In this document: one piece after another, positions 1 through 9,125 of the stretch
Numbering within the stretch: the stretch's first letter is position 1
Layout: each line of letters starts with the position of its first letter
Source of the DNA: Gaiellasilicea sp963789355
GTDB lineage: Bacteria; Actinomycetota; Thermoleophilia; Gaiellales; Gaiellaceae
Length of the DNA stretch: 64,000 nucleotides
Direction of reading: 5' to 3'
Assembly (NCBI GenBank): GCA_963789355.1
Contig: CAWBKK010000001.1
Location: 1-64,000 of the forward strand
Made by a program: the position numbers and the translations under genes
Notes under the pieces: generated by a model
Databases searched by the model: none
What the model was told of the DNA's origin: nothing
Seen by the model: the letters and a program-made list of their open reading frames with translations, nothing else

Positions 1-1127
1 TACACCGCGGCGGCATCCACGTTGCCCAGGCACGTCTCGATCAGGCTGTGGTGGTAGAAACCGTCGACGTCGAGCGTGCCCAGCCGGAGTGAGCGGAGCG
101 AAGCGGACCGCGCCTCCGCACACCGGCCGTTCTTGTACAGCGCCCACGCGAGCACGTGATCGCCCTCGACGCTGGGCCGCTCCGCCCTTCCTTGGCGCGC
201 GCGGTCGAGCGCCGAGCGGAAGTTGCGATCGTGGTCGAGGTCGAACTCGGCCGTCTCGAGCAAATTGCGGCCGCCGTACTCGGCGAACAGCCGCTCCAGC
301 TCCTCCGCCCTCTGCCACGCCTGCTCGGCCGCGGCGTTCCGGCCCAGCCGCTCGAGCGTGTCACCGAGACTCGCGGCGAACTCGGGCACAAGCGCCGCCT
401 CGGCTGCCTTTCGGTAGAGCGCGGCGGAGCGGTCGAGATCCCCCTTCCGCGAGGCGATCGTCGCCAGGCCCGCGAGCGCCGCGGGATAGTCCGGAACGAA
501 GGCGAGCGCTTCCCGAAAGCGGACGTCCGCCTCTTGGACGCGCCGCTGCGAGAGCAGGAGATTGGCCAGCAGTGTCCGCGACCAGGCGGACGGCTCGGCG
601 ACGCCGATCGACGCGTCGATCGCAAGCTCCAGGGCTTCGATGGCGCCGTCGAGGTCGCCTCCTAGCTCTCGTGCATAGGAGACGCGAGCGTACCCGGACG
701 CCGTCGGCTTCAGCTTCGACATTCGCTCGAACGCGGCGAACGCCTTGCGATAGCGCCCGAGCTCGAGGTTTGCGTCGCCGATCAGACCATAGACGGAAGC
801 GTTCTGTGGCTCGGTCGCTCGCGCGCGCTCGGCGAACTCGAGGGACTCGGCGAAGCGGTGGCGAGACGCGGCGAGGGCCGCGAGACCGCGCAGAGCGAGC
901 GCGCTACGCGGCTCGAGCTCGAGTGCGGCGCGCAGCTCGCGCTCGACGCGCGGGTACAAAGTCGGGTCGCCGGTCACGCGGGCCTGTTGCTGGAGCTGCA
1001 GTCCGCGCGTGGCGAGCCGCTCGGCCTCACCCGGGCCGCCGGCGGCGCGGCCTTCCTTGAGCGCACCCCCGAGGAGGGCGGCGCTCGCTGCGGCCAGCGC
1101 GAGCACGATGAAGCCGGTTTTCTTCAC
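1..1127 (-). CDS. TPR-repeat exported protein, copy 1 (partial, runs off left edge)
   Basis: Reading frame open from a GTG at 1125-1127 to the window edge, with GAGGAG about 6 bases upstream. The first 25 residues are a lysine start plus a hydrophobic stretch, so it is probably exported or membrane-anchored. The rest is helical tetratricopeptide-like repeats (motifs such as GLIGDANLELGRYRKAF near residue 95). It is clearly paralogous to the TPR gene at 4661-5982: both end in a conserved block with LAWAL, then IE-CLG and DAAA. Comparison with that copy suggests only about 25 residues are missing on the left. No frameshift was found in this copy. Last visible gene of the DUF4331/NicO operon. 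A role as a partner or scaffold of DUF4331 protein is inference from the repeated pairing. Confidence 0.8.
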   Translation of the reverse strand, partial: MKKTGFIVLALAAASAALLGGALKEGRAAGGPGEAERLATRGLQLQQQARVTGDPTLYPRVERELRAALELEPRSALALRGLAALAASRHRFAESLEFAERARATEPQNASVYGLIGDANLELGRYRKAFAAFERMSKLKPTASGYARVSYARELGGDLDGAIEALELAIDASIGVAEPSAWSRTLLANLLLSQRRVQEADVRFREALAFVPDYPAALAGLATIASRKGDLDRSAALYRKAAEAALVPEFAASLGDTLERLGRNAAAEQAWQRAEELERLFAEYGGRNLLETAEFDLDHDRNFRSALDRARQGRAERPSVEGDHVLAWALYKNGRCAEARSASLRSLRLGTLDVDGFYHHSLIETCLGNVDAAAV

Positions 1128-1151
1128 GTCGATCTCCTCGTCCGGGCGGAA

Positions 1152-1178
1152 GCGGGGCCCCGTCGAACGGGGCCCCGC
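1152..1178 (-). terminator. Intercistronic GC hairpin between DUF4331 copy 1 and TPR copy 1
   Basis: Perfect 12-bp inverted repeat (1152-1163 and 1167-1178) with a 3-base loop in the 58-base gap between the two genes. No T-tract follows on the minus strand, so it may be an mRNA-stability or partial attenuation element rather than a full terminator. Confidence 0.5.
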
Positions 1179-1185
1179 GACACGC

Positions 1186-2480
1186 CTACGGGCGAGGGTC
1201 GCCCTTCGAGTTGACGAACCCGGACGGCGGGTGCGCCTGGTACGGGAATGCATCGAGGTCACGCACGTCGCCGGCGTTGACGCCGTCTCCGAGCTCGACC
1301 TTGTTCCCCTTCAGGAAGCCGGCCATGACGCGCTCGGCTGCATCGACGACGTCGTCGCCGAGCCGGCGGCCGTTCGGGAAGCCGCCATTGTCGCCGCCGA
1401 TCACGCCGAGGCGGTTGACACTGCCTGCCGGCGTCACCGGGATCGAGTAGTTCAGCCGCAACAGGTCGGCGACGGTGTCGCCGGTGTAGTTGAGGCCCTT
1501 CACGCCGGTGCCGAAGACGGCGACGAGGTCGTCGCGGTTGTCCTCGGGGGCGTTCAGCTTGTAGAGGTCGTTCATCAGCTTCGCCAGGATCGGCTTCACG
1601 ACCGGGCCCGGCGTACTGCTTGTCGTTGACGGGCGCCGAGCGGTTCCACGCGTCCTTGGCCGCCGTCGGGACGACGACCTCGTTGACGAGCGGGTTGCCG
1701 ATCCGCGAGACCTGCGTCCAGCCGCGCTTGAGCTTCCCATTCACTGTCACGTTCTGGCGCTCCGTCGAGGCCCAGACGCCGATCGTCGAGTTCTTGGCCT
1801 TCAGGTCGGCGATCGGAATCTGCAGAGCGATCGAGTGAACGGCATAGCCGGCGAAGAAGTCCTTGCCGCCACCGTTGGCACCCGTGCCCTTGCGGAACGC
1901 GAGCAGGTCGAAGATCGCCCCGATGTCACCGAAGAACGCGTCGTCGCGCTGGCCGGCGAAGATCGAGATGCCGCCCTTCTGCACGATCGACTTCGAGACG
2001 AGGCTCGGGTAGTTCGGGGTCGAGCGCGGGCCGATGTTGTTCGGCGGCGTCTTGCCGCGGACGACCAGCTTCTTGTTGCGCCACATCGACCAGCTCTGAA
2101 CGGTGTTGCCGAGGAACGCCGGCCCGGCGGTGCGGCCGAAGCGGAACTCGTAGACGATGTCCGGCCGGGCGTCGCCCGTCCGGTCGATGTTGATCTTGTA
2201 CTTCGCGGACGGCGAGAACGTGTAGTAGTTCGGGCCGGCCGCCGGATCCTCGCCCGGAATCCAGTTCGACACGATCGTGACCGTGTTCGGCTTGTCCGGG
2301 CTCCGGAACGCGTAGAGATCCGTGTTGTCCGCGCTCGGGTCCTCCGAGATCAGCGGCGCCTCACGGTGACTCGAGGCGGTGCCGGCCTCGAGGGCCGCTG
2401 CCCACGAGCGCAGCCGCGAGAGCAGCGACGACGACCGCGCTCAGAGCGATCACCGCCAGCGTTGCGTTTTTTCTGTTCAC
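1186..2480 (-). CDS. DUF4331 family exported protein, copy 1 (two apparent frameshifts)
   Basis: GTG start at 2478-2480 with GGAGG upstream, then a signal peptide and the DUF4331 hallmark SSHREAPLIS, followed by ADNTDLYAFRSP and PNYYTF. Two +1 shifts are needed to read the whole protein: one in the signal peptide near 2400 and one near 1611 (before PVVKPILAKL). The C-terminal part has FPNGRRLGDDVVD, matching copy 2 at 6002-7553. No in-frame stop lies in the joined frame. DUF4331 proteins are secreted or periplasmic and of unknown biochemical function. The gene follows the NicO/HupE transporter and precedes TPR copy 1. The shifts look like single extra bases. Confidence 0.8.
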
Positions 2481-2539
2481 GAAACTCCTCCATGTTGTGT
2501 GGTCGACGCTGGTTCGACCTCGGAGGAAGTCCGGTTCGT

Positions 2540-3280
2540 TTAGAACGGGTAGGGCGCGAGGCTCCAGGCGGCCGCGGCGTACCAGAGGCCGAAGGCGAGG
2601 CTCGCGGCGCCGATGACCGGCGCGGCACCGTTGAATGCCGAACGCGCGGGCCGACTCGAGAGCGTGAGCCCGAAGCCGGTCGTCAGCATCGCCATCGAGA
2701 CCGCCGTGAAGACGGCGAGGATGACGAGCGCGAGCACCGCCAGCGCCGTCGACTCGATCGTCGCGACCAGCAGGACGCTGACGCCGGCGCTGCCGCCGAT
2801 TCCGTGGACGAGGCCGATCCCGAACGCGCCGAGCGGCGTGCGGGCGCGGTGGACATGCGCGTGACCGGTCGAGCCGTGGTCGTGGAGGTGCTGATGCCGA
2901 AGTCCGTCGTGCTCGTGCTCGTGGACGTGGAAGAAGCCGTTACGCCAGCGGTGGAGCAAGCGCACCGCGAGGTAGACGATCAACACCGCGACGAGCGTTT
3001 CCGCCCCCTGCTGCACCCGCGCGGGCAAGTAAGCGTTGAAGAGGACGATCGGGAGGCCGAAGAGGAAGAGCGTCACGGCGTGGCCGAGGCCCCAGGCGAC
3101 TCCGAACCGAGCAGCGGCGCGGCCGGTCCGCTCGCGTGTACCCGCGATCAGCGCCCCCACGGCCGCCAGGTGGTCCGGATCGGTGGCATGGCGCAGGCCG
3201 AGCAGGACGCCGATCAGCACGACGAGGGCGAGCGACGTTCCGTTCGAGAGGCCGGCAATCCAATCGTCGAGTCCGAACAC
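2540..3280 (-). CDS. NicO/NiCoT-type nickel-cobalt transporter
   Basis: 246-residue polytopic membrane protein with a GTG start at 3278-3280 and GGAG upstream. It carries the NiCoT signature HX4DH in the first helix pair (RHATDPDHLAAV, about residues 30-41), then further hydrophobic segments and a His-rich cytosolic loop around residues 118-145 (HVHEHEHDG, HGSTGHAHVH). A second conserved segment, GLVHGIGGSAG, follows. These are classic Ni/Co permease features; the true substrate cannot be read from sequence. It lies 12 bases after the stop of the second transporter, so the two are co-transcribed and may act together. Confidence 0.85.
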   Translation of the reverse strand: MFGLDDWIAGLSNGTSLALVVLIGVLLGLRHATDPDHLAAVGALIAGTRERTGRAAARFGVAWGLGHAVTLFLFGLPIVLFNAYLPARVQQGAETLVAVLIVYLAVRLLHRWRNGFFHVHEHEHDGLRHQHLHDHGSTGHAHVHRARTPLGAFGIGLVHGIGGSAGVSVLLVATIESTALAVLALVILAVFTAVSMAMLTTGFGLTLSSRPARSAFNGAAPVIGAASLAFGLWYAAAAWSLAPYPF

Positions 3281-3292
3281 GGGTTACTCCTC

Positions 3293-4664
3293 TCAGACGA
3301 GCGCGGGAAGGGCACGAACGGTCATCAGGACTCCCAGCCCGAGGATCAGGAGCGCACTGACTGCGGGGAGAGCCCGCACCAGCGGTCCGTCGAAGCTCAG
3401 CCGGCGGAAGGTTTTCTGCGCTCCGATCGCGAGCAGGCCGATCGCCCGAGATCACGGCGGCGAGGCCGACACTGAACGCGACGATCAGGAGCAGCCCGAA
3501 CGCCACCCGCTGCAGCGAGATCGCTGCGAGAAGGACGACGAGCGCGGTCGGGCAGGGAAGGATCCCGCCCGAGATTCCGACCGCGAGGAGGCCGCGCATC
3601 CCGCTGCCGGGCTCCGGGACGTGGCTGTGGCCGTGCTCGTTGTCGTGGCCATGCCCATGGGCGTGTTCGTGCGGATGCCCGTGTTGGTGGCCGGCACCGG
3701 TGACGGCGCGGTAGCGGGCGCGGAGCACGGCCATCCCGACGGCCACGACGAGCAGGGCCGAGACGAGGTTGAGCCAGGGGTAGAGCTGATCCGGAACGAT
3801 GAACTCGGACAGGCCGAGCGTCACGAGCCCGAGCGTGAAGACGCCGATCGTGTGCGTGACGGTGACGATCCCGCCCAGCATGAACGCGTGCCGCACGTTG
3901 CCTCTGGTGCCGATCAGGTAGCCGGCGATGATCGCCTTGCCGTGTCCGGGAGTCAGGGCGTGCGCGGCTCCCCAGAAGAGCGCCACCGCGAGCGCGACCA
4001 GGACGAAGCTGAGGCTGAGGTCGTCCTCCGACACGAGCGATTCGAACCGGTTCGAGCTGTGCTCGGCCCTGGCGGCGGCGCCGATCTTGGGCGGCTCGCC
4101 CGCGAGCGACCCCGGGCTGAAGGCGACGCTGGCGCTGCTGACGGTGAGCGGCTCCGAGAGCCTGTCCTCCGGGTACGCGAGCAGCGCGTCGCTCCGGCTC
4201 TCCGCTGGAGCGCTCGAGCGCTCGATCTCCGCCCCCCGCTCCGCCCGGACGACGACCTCCTGCCAGCCCCTGCGCGAGGCGTAGTTGGTGTCGCGATACG
4301 ACAATTGCCGTCCGGTGCCCTGGGCCTCGTAGACCGCCTCGAGCCGGGTCGTCGTTCAGCCCCGCTGCGCCGGGCGGCGAGGTGATGCGCGAGTCGAGCA
4401 GGCGAAGCTTCGACGGACGGCCGTCGAGCCGCAGGTCGAGCCCGCGCGCGAGCCCCGCGGCGTAGCCGGGACGCTGCAGCTGGGCGCCGAACTGGATCGT
4501 CGGGATCTCGGCGAGGTCGACGACGTAGTGGACGTAGACGCCGCTGCCGGAGAGCTCGATCTCGCTGTGGCGGTTGACCGTGAAGTTGCCGAGCGGATGC
4601 GCGCCGCGGCGGCGGGCGCGAGGAGCGCACCGGCAAGGATGACAAGGAGAACACGCCTCCTCAT
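3293..4664 (-). CDS. NicO-family transporter with N-terminal periplasmic domain (three apparent frameshifts)
   Basis: ATG at 4662-4664 overlaps the TPR copy 2 stop by 4 bases. A signal peptide leads into a periplasmic domain (HPLGNFTVNRHSEIEL, then DLAEIPTIQF), followed by about six transmembrane helices with HALTPGHGKAIIAGYL and a long His-rich loop (GHQHGHPHEHAHGHGH) and ISGGILPCPTALVVLL. This is the RcnA/NicO architecture with an extracytoplasmic extension. Frame changes are needed near 4602, 4353 and 3445; after the last the protein reads through GIGLLAIGAQKTF to a TGA at 3293. The His-rich loop argues for a divalent transition metal. Direction (export as in RcnA, or import) is not determined. 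Confidence 0.75.
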
Positions 4665-5982
4665 GACCCGTATCTTCTCGCGACCGGCGCCCAGTGGGCG
4701 GAGAACGTCGGATTCGTCCGGAGCGCGCGACCGAACCACTGCTTCGCCGCCGCGTCGTGGCCGAGGCAGCGCTCGATCATCCCGCGCTGGAAGAACTTGG
4801 CGGCGTCGCGCGTGCCGAGCCGCAGCGCCCGCTTCGAGTAGACGAGCGCCTCCTCGCACCGGCCGGTGCGCGCGAGCGCCCAGGCGAGGACTGCGTCGCC
4901 CTCGATGCTCGGGCGCTCCTGCCGGGCCTTGCGGGCCAGCGTCACCGCCCGCTCGAGCTCGATCCCGTGCTCGACGTTGAAGAGCGTCAGCTCGAGGTCG
5001 CTCCGAACCCCGCTCGAGCGGAGCAGGCGGGCGATCGCGTCCATGACGTCGTACTGCTCGCGGGCCAGACCCGTTTGGCCGCTCGCGCGGTAGACGTCTG
5101 CGAGCGTGGCGACGAACTGCGGTAGCGGGACTTCGTCCGCGGCCGCGGCGCGCCAGCGTCGCAGCCGCGTCGAATCGGCCGCGCGCGAGCTCGACGTGCG
5201 CACGGGCCTCGAATGCATAGAGGTAGCCGGGGAAGACCTGAAGCGCGGCCTGGAAGTGACCGTCCGCCGGAACGAGCTTGCCCATGCCCAGATGGATCTT
5301 GCCGAGCTGGACGTGCGTCCAGGCGAGCGCCTCACGCTGGCCCGAGGCGGCATCGAGCGCGAGCTGCATCGCCTCGATCGCGCCTTGCTTGTCGCCGAGC
5401 AGCTCGCGGGCATAGGAGACGCGCGAGTACGAGGAGACGTTCGGCTTCAGTCGCGCTCATCCGGTCGAACGTCGCGAAGGCCTGCTCGTACCGGCCCAGC
5501 TCGAGCAGCGCGTCGCCGATGACGCCGTAGTGCCGGGCGGTCGCCGGAGCGAGCTTGCTGGCGCGGCGGCCGAGCACGAGCGCCTGCGCGAACTCGTGGC
5601 GCGCGAGCGCGAGCGAGGCGAGCCCGCTGATCGCGTCGGGATCGTTCGGGCGCCAGCTCGAGCGCCCGCTTCAGCGCCACCTCGGACTCGCGCCAGGTCG
5701 GAGAAGTCGGCCGTCTCGCGGACGCGCTGCTGATAGGCGAGACCGAGGAGGGTCGCGGCCTCGGCGCTCTCCGGATTCGCCGTCGCCTCGGCCTTGATAG
5801 CTCGTCGATCGTCGTGCCGCCAGCCGGCGCCGAACCCGGCAGCGAAGGTATCGGCGCAGCCCCCGCGTGTCCGCGGCGGTGCCGCCCGCCTGCGCGGGCT
5901 CGCGCAGGACGCCTCCGAGCAGGAGGACGGTGGCGGCGAGAACCGCCACCGTCCCTGCAACCGCGATCCTTCTCGTGGTCAC
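4661..5982 (-). CDS. TPR-repeat exported protein, copy 2 (about seven apparent frameshifts)
   Basis: ATG at 5980-5982, an N-terminal hydrophobic segment (AVLAATVLLLGG), then TPR-like repeats. Homology to copy 1 is easily followed (HYGVIGDALLELGRYEQAF, RVSYARELLGD, GDAVLAWALARTGRCEEAL, IERCLGHDAAA), but the reading must change frame near 5875, 5815, 5800, 5692, 5649, 5454 and 5148. Almost all are explained by one extra base, with no in-frame stop in the corrected frame. The last 250 codons are mostly in one frame. It begins 19 bases after DUF4331 copy 2 and ends in a 4-base overlap with NicO, so translation is probably coupled. Either a decaying gene or, more likely, insertion-type sequence errors. 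Confidence 0.7.
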
Positions 5983-6001
5983 GTCCTGCTCGTTCCTCTC
6001 G

Positions 6002-7553
6002 TTACGGCGTCGGGTTGACGTGAGGCTCCGGATTCAGGTCACGTCCGTCCGAGGGCCTCGGCACGAACGGGAACGTCGTCGGGAGCGGGCTCAGGTCGGT
6101 GTTGACGCCGTCACCGGCCCTGGCGTTGATGTAGTTCGGACCACCGACGACGCGAATGGCGATGTCGACCACGTCGTCCTTGGGCCGCCGGCCGTTCGGC
6201 CAGCCGGCGCGCGTCACCGGCCAGGATGCTCAGCCGCTTCTGCGCCGCCAGCGGCACCGGATCGACGCTGACGTCCAGCCGCAGCAGCTCCGACAGGTTC
6301 GTATCCGTCGGCGCGTACTTCAAGAGGACGTTCACCAGATCGTCCCGGTTGAAGTTGCCGAGCGTCGTGTCTGTTGCTGCCGGCGGGTTCGGCGAGCAGG
6401 CCGCCGTCCCGAAGGGCGTGCAGCCCGTCGGGAACCCGAACGCGAGCTGGAGAGCGAGAGCGATTCGCGGCTTCAGGTAGTAGCCGACGAACTTCTCTTC
6501 TCCGTTCGGATCGTCGCCGTTCCACTCGTCCTTGTCCTTCGTGCCGATGATCAGCTCGTTCACGAGCGGATTCGCCAGCCTCGAGACCTGCGTGTCGCCC
6601 GGCGCCGAAGTCGCCAGGCGACCATTCGACGGATTGCGGACGGTGACCGTCGGCCGACTCGTCGAGGCGTAGAGCCCGAGCTTCGGAGCTGCGGTCGCCT
6701 CGGCGCCTTTCCCGTCCTTGGTCAGCATGCTCGCAGGCATCTCGACCGCGATCGTGTGCACGCTGAAGCCCTGGATCTGATCGAAGCCGAACGGGTTGAC
6801 GTTGTCCGTCATGTCCTCGCCGGCCGTCAGCAGCGGCGGGAACCGCCGGAAGTTCAGCGAGTCGAACGTCGCGCCCAGGTCAATGTAGAACGGGTCGTTC
6901 CGCTGGCCCGCGAAGACCTTGATCCCGTTGCCGAGGTCGTAGATGCCCTGCGCCGCGAGTGCGTCGTAGTTGGGCATCGTCTTCGGCCCGACGTTCGACG
7001 GAACCGCAATCAGGTCCTTGGCGAGGATGTTGCTGCTACCCCGAAGCGGACCCACGCCACGGTTGACCTGGATGTTGTAGCGCTGACGCAGACCCAGCCC
7101 TTCGGATCCCGGCCCGTCGAGCGCCGTGATCGGGGGAACCGGCCCCACGCCACCGAGGTACGACACCGGCAGTCCGAGAGCGTCGACGACGCCGCGGATC
7201 TCGGTGTCGAAGTCGAACGAGACCACGACGTCGTTCGCCTTGCCGTCCTGGTCGTTGTCGATGTGGAACGAGTACTTCACATTGGGGTCGAAGTTGTAGT
7301 AGTTCGGCCCCGCACTCGGCTCCTCACCCGGGAGCACGTTCATCACCATCACGATCTTCTCGCCCTGGCCCGGCTCGTAGCTTCGGAAGAAGTACGTGTC
7401 GGTGTTGTCCGCCGGAGCGTCGAGCGAGATCAGCGGAGCTTCTCGATGGCTTGCTGCCGCCGCCGAGTCAGGGTGCGACCCGCGGACGGCCGCGGTCACG
7501 GCCACGAGGGTCAGCGCTGCGAGCACGAGCCCGCACAGCGCAAGTTTCTTCAT
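6002..7553 (-). CDS. DUF4331 family exported protein, copy 2 (one apparent frameshift)
   Basis: ATG at 7551-7553 with a strong GGGGAGG upstream. A signal peptide is followed by the DUF4331 signature ASHREAPLISLDAPADNTDTYFF. About 516 residues after correcting one +1 shift near 6212, where the sequence passes from KRLSILAGD into AGWPNGRRPKDDVVD; the same block in copy 1 (FPNGRRLGDDVVD) confirms the join. First gene of the minus-strand operon, transcribed away from the ECF sigma gene. Function unknown; the family is extracytoplasmic. Longer than copy 1 mainly through inserts in the middle. Confidence 0.85.
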
Positions 7554-7690
7554 CTGCCAAACCTCCCCACTAGAGGTGTCCGCCGCCCGTCGTAGCGACG
7601 ACGTTGGCCGCACAGAGAGGCTCGCTGCTCCCCACCCAGACCGCGAACGCGAGACCATCGGATCACGCCTTTCCCCTCCATCGCCACAGT

Positions 7691-7709
7691 ACGAACAGCG
7701 GTTGTTCGT
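7691..7709. promoter_or_regulatory. Perfect dyad 1 in divergent intergenic region
   Basis: 7-bp arms (7691-7697 and 7703-7709) around a 5-base centre, between the DUF4331 operon and the ECF sigma gene. Size and place fit an operator for a dimeric regulator. It is not a standard actinobacterial LexA box, because the spacing between GAAC and GTTC is 7, not 4. Confidence 0.4.
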
Positions 7710-7720
7710 CTCGGGGCGGC

Positions 7721-7749
7721 GATCGGTTCGACCCTCGGCCGAACCGATC
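7721..7749. promoter_or_regulatory. Perfect dyad 2 in divergent intergenic region
   Basis: 10-bp perfect inverted repeat, arms 7721-7730 and 7740-7749 with a 9-base centre, 11 bases after dyad 1. It could be an operator or an RNA hairpin in the leader of the sigma operon. Apart from the two dyads I see nothing else in 7554-7833. Confidence 0.45.
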
Positions 7750-7833
7750 CGGACCTCGTTGCGAACCAGGAGGATGCTGGCCACAGCACCCACCGTGCTA
7801 GCTTTGGGCGCTCGTCGGCCGACGACGCCATCG

Positions 7834-8418
7834 ATGCGCACGCGCGATCTCGCCCACCTGTCGGATGAAGCGCTCGTCGCGCTGGTGGCGCGCTCCGACG
7901 AGTCGGCGTTAGCGGAGCTCTACGACCGCGTCGGCGGAACCGCGTACGGGCTCGCGTACCGCGTCCTCCGCGACGAGTCGCTCGCCGAAGACGCCGTCCA
8001 GGAGGCCTTTCTCGGACTCTGGCGCAACGCCGGCTCGTTCGTCCCCGAGCGCGCGAAGGCTTCGACCTGGATCCTGACCCTCGTCCACCGGCGAGCCGTC
8101 GATCTCGTCCGCCGCGAACAGCGTCGGCGCACCGAGACGCTCGACGTGGCCCCGGAGCCGTCCGTCGGCTCGGCCGAGGAGGCGGCGTGGCTTCGGCTCG
8201 ACCGCGAGCGCGTCCAGGGTGCGCTGGCACAGTTACCCGATCAGCAGCGCGAGGCGATCGAGCTCGCCTACTACGGCGGCTACACCCAGTCGGAGCTCGC
8301 AGACCGCTTGGGGGAGCCGCTCGGCACGATCAAGAGCCGCATGTTCTCGGGCCTCGCGCGCCTGCGCGAGCTGCTCGACGAGGGAACCGAAAGGACGGCA
8401 TGGACCTACACGACCTGA
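7834..8418 (+). CDS. ECF RNA polymerase sigma factor
   Basis: 194 residues from an ATG at 7834. Region 2 is visible as LYDRVGGTAYGLAYRVLRDESLAEDAVQEAFL (given in parts: LYDRVGGTAYGLAYRVL, then AEDAVQEAFLGLWR) and region 4 as LPDQQREAIELAYYGGYTQ followed by ELADRLGEPLGTIKSRM, the DNA-binding helix-turn-helix for -35 recognition. The length is normal for an ECF factor. It overlaps the anti-sigma gene by 19 bases, the usual arrangement for a SigK/RskA-like pair. Likely targets are its own operon and perhaps the divergent DUF4331 operon (inference). Confidence 0.93.
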   Translation: MRTRDLAHLSDEALVALVARSDESALAELYDRVGGTAYGLAYRVLRDESLAEDAVQEAFLGLWRNAGSFVPERAKASTWILTLVHRRAVDLVRREQRRRTETLDVAPEPSVGSAEEAAWLRLDRERVQGALAQLPDQQREAIELAYYGGYTQSELADRLGEPLGTIKSRMFSGLARLRELLDEGTERTAWTYTT

Positions 8419-9065
8419 CCGCGGGCTACGCGCTCGACGCGCTCGACCCGGACGAGCGAGCACGCTACGAGGAGCACCTCGCGTCGTGCGAGAGCTGTCG
8501 CGACGAGCTCCAGGGCTTCTGGCAGGTCGCCGGCGCGCTCGGCCACGCGGCCGGCGGCCCGACGCCGCCCGCGTCGCTTCGCGGCCGCATTCTCGAACAA
8601 GCGCGGAGCGAGCGGACGAACGTCGTCCCGTTCCGACGCCGCGTGGTCGCGCCCGTGCTCTCCTCGGCTGCGGCCGTCGCGGCCGTCGTCGCCGTCGGAC
8701 TCGGAATCTGGTCGATCGGGCTCTCCAGCGACCTCGACGATGCGAACGGGCTGCTCGCAGTCCTCGCCGATCCCAATGCTCGCACGCACGAGACTGCGGG
8801 CGGCGAGGCAAACCTCGTCGTCACCCCGACCGGTCGCGCCGCGCTCGTCGTCCGGCGGCTCGCACCCGCGCCGGCCGGCAAGGACTACGAGATCTGGGTC
8901 TTCGTGGACGGGGTCGCGCGACGGGCAGGCCTGTTCGAGCGCCCCGGCGTCGCAATGCTCACGCATCGAGTCGCCCGTGGGCAGACGGTGGCGGTGACGC
9001 TCGAGCCGGACGGCGGCGTCGATGCTCCCACCGGCAAGTCGCTCTTCACCGCCGTTTCCGCCTAG
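8400..9065 (+). CDS. Anti-sigma factor (zinc-binding, RskA-type)
   Basis: 221 residues. The N-terminal cytosolic domain has the zinc anti-sigma motif H-x3-C-x2-C (HLASCESC, about residues 28-35). One transmembrane helix follows around residues 86-108 (VLSSAAAVAAVVAVGLGIW), then an extracytoplasmic C-terminal domain typical of RskA proteins (DYEIWVFVDGVARRAGLF, GKSLFTAVSA). It would hold the adjacent sigma factor inactive until an external signal triggers release or proteolysis. Confidence 0.92.
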   Translation: MDLHDLTAGYALDALDPDERARYEEHLASCESCRDELQGFWQVAGALGHAAGGPTPPASLRGRILEQARSERTNVVPFRRRVVAPVLSSAAAVAAVVAVGLGIWSIGLSSDLDDANGLLAVLADPNARTHETAGGEANLVVTPTGRAALVVRRLAPAPAGKDYEIWVFVDGVARRAGLFERPGVAMLTHRVARGQTVAVTLEPDGGVDAPTGKSLFTAVSA

Positions 9066-9125
9066 CGGCGAACCGTCTCCCCGGCACGGGCGAACAAGCC
9101 CGACCTCACTTACAAGGGAGATAAC

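Noticed and set aside
2350..6500. Calling the DUF4331/TPR/NicO genes pseudogenes
   Set aside because: Frameshifts are single insertions without stops or deletions, and all motifs survive; sequence error is the simpler reading, though decay is not excluded.
7691..7709. LexA (SOS) box
   Set aside because: GAAC and GTTC are 7 bases apart; the actinobacterial box needs 4.
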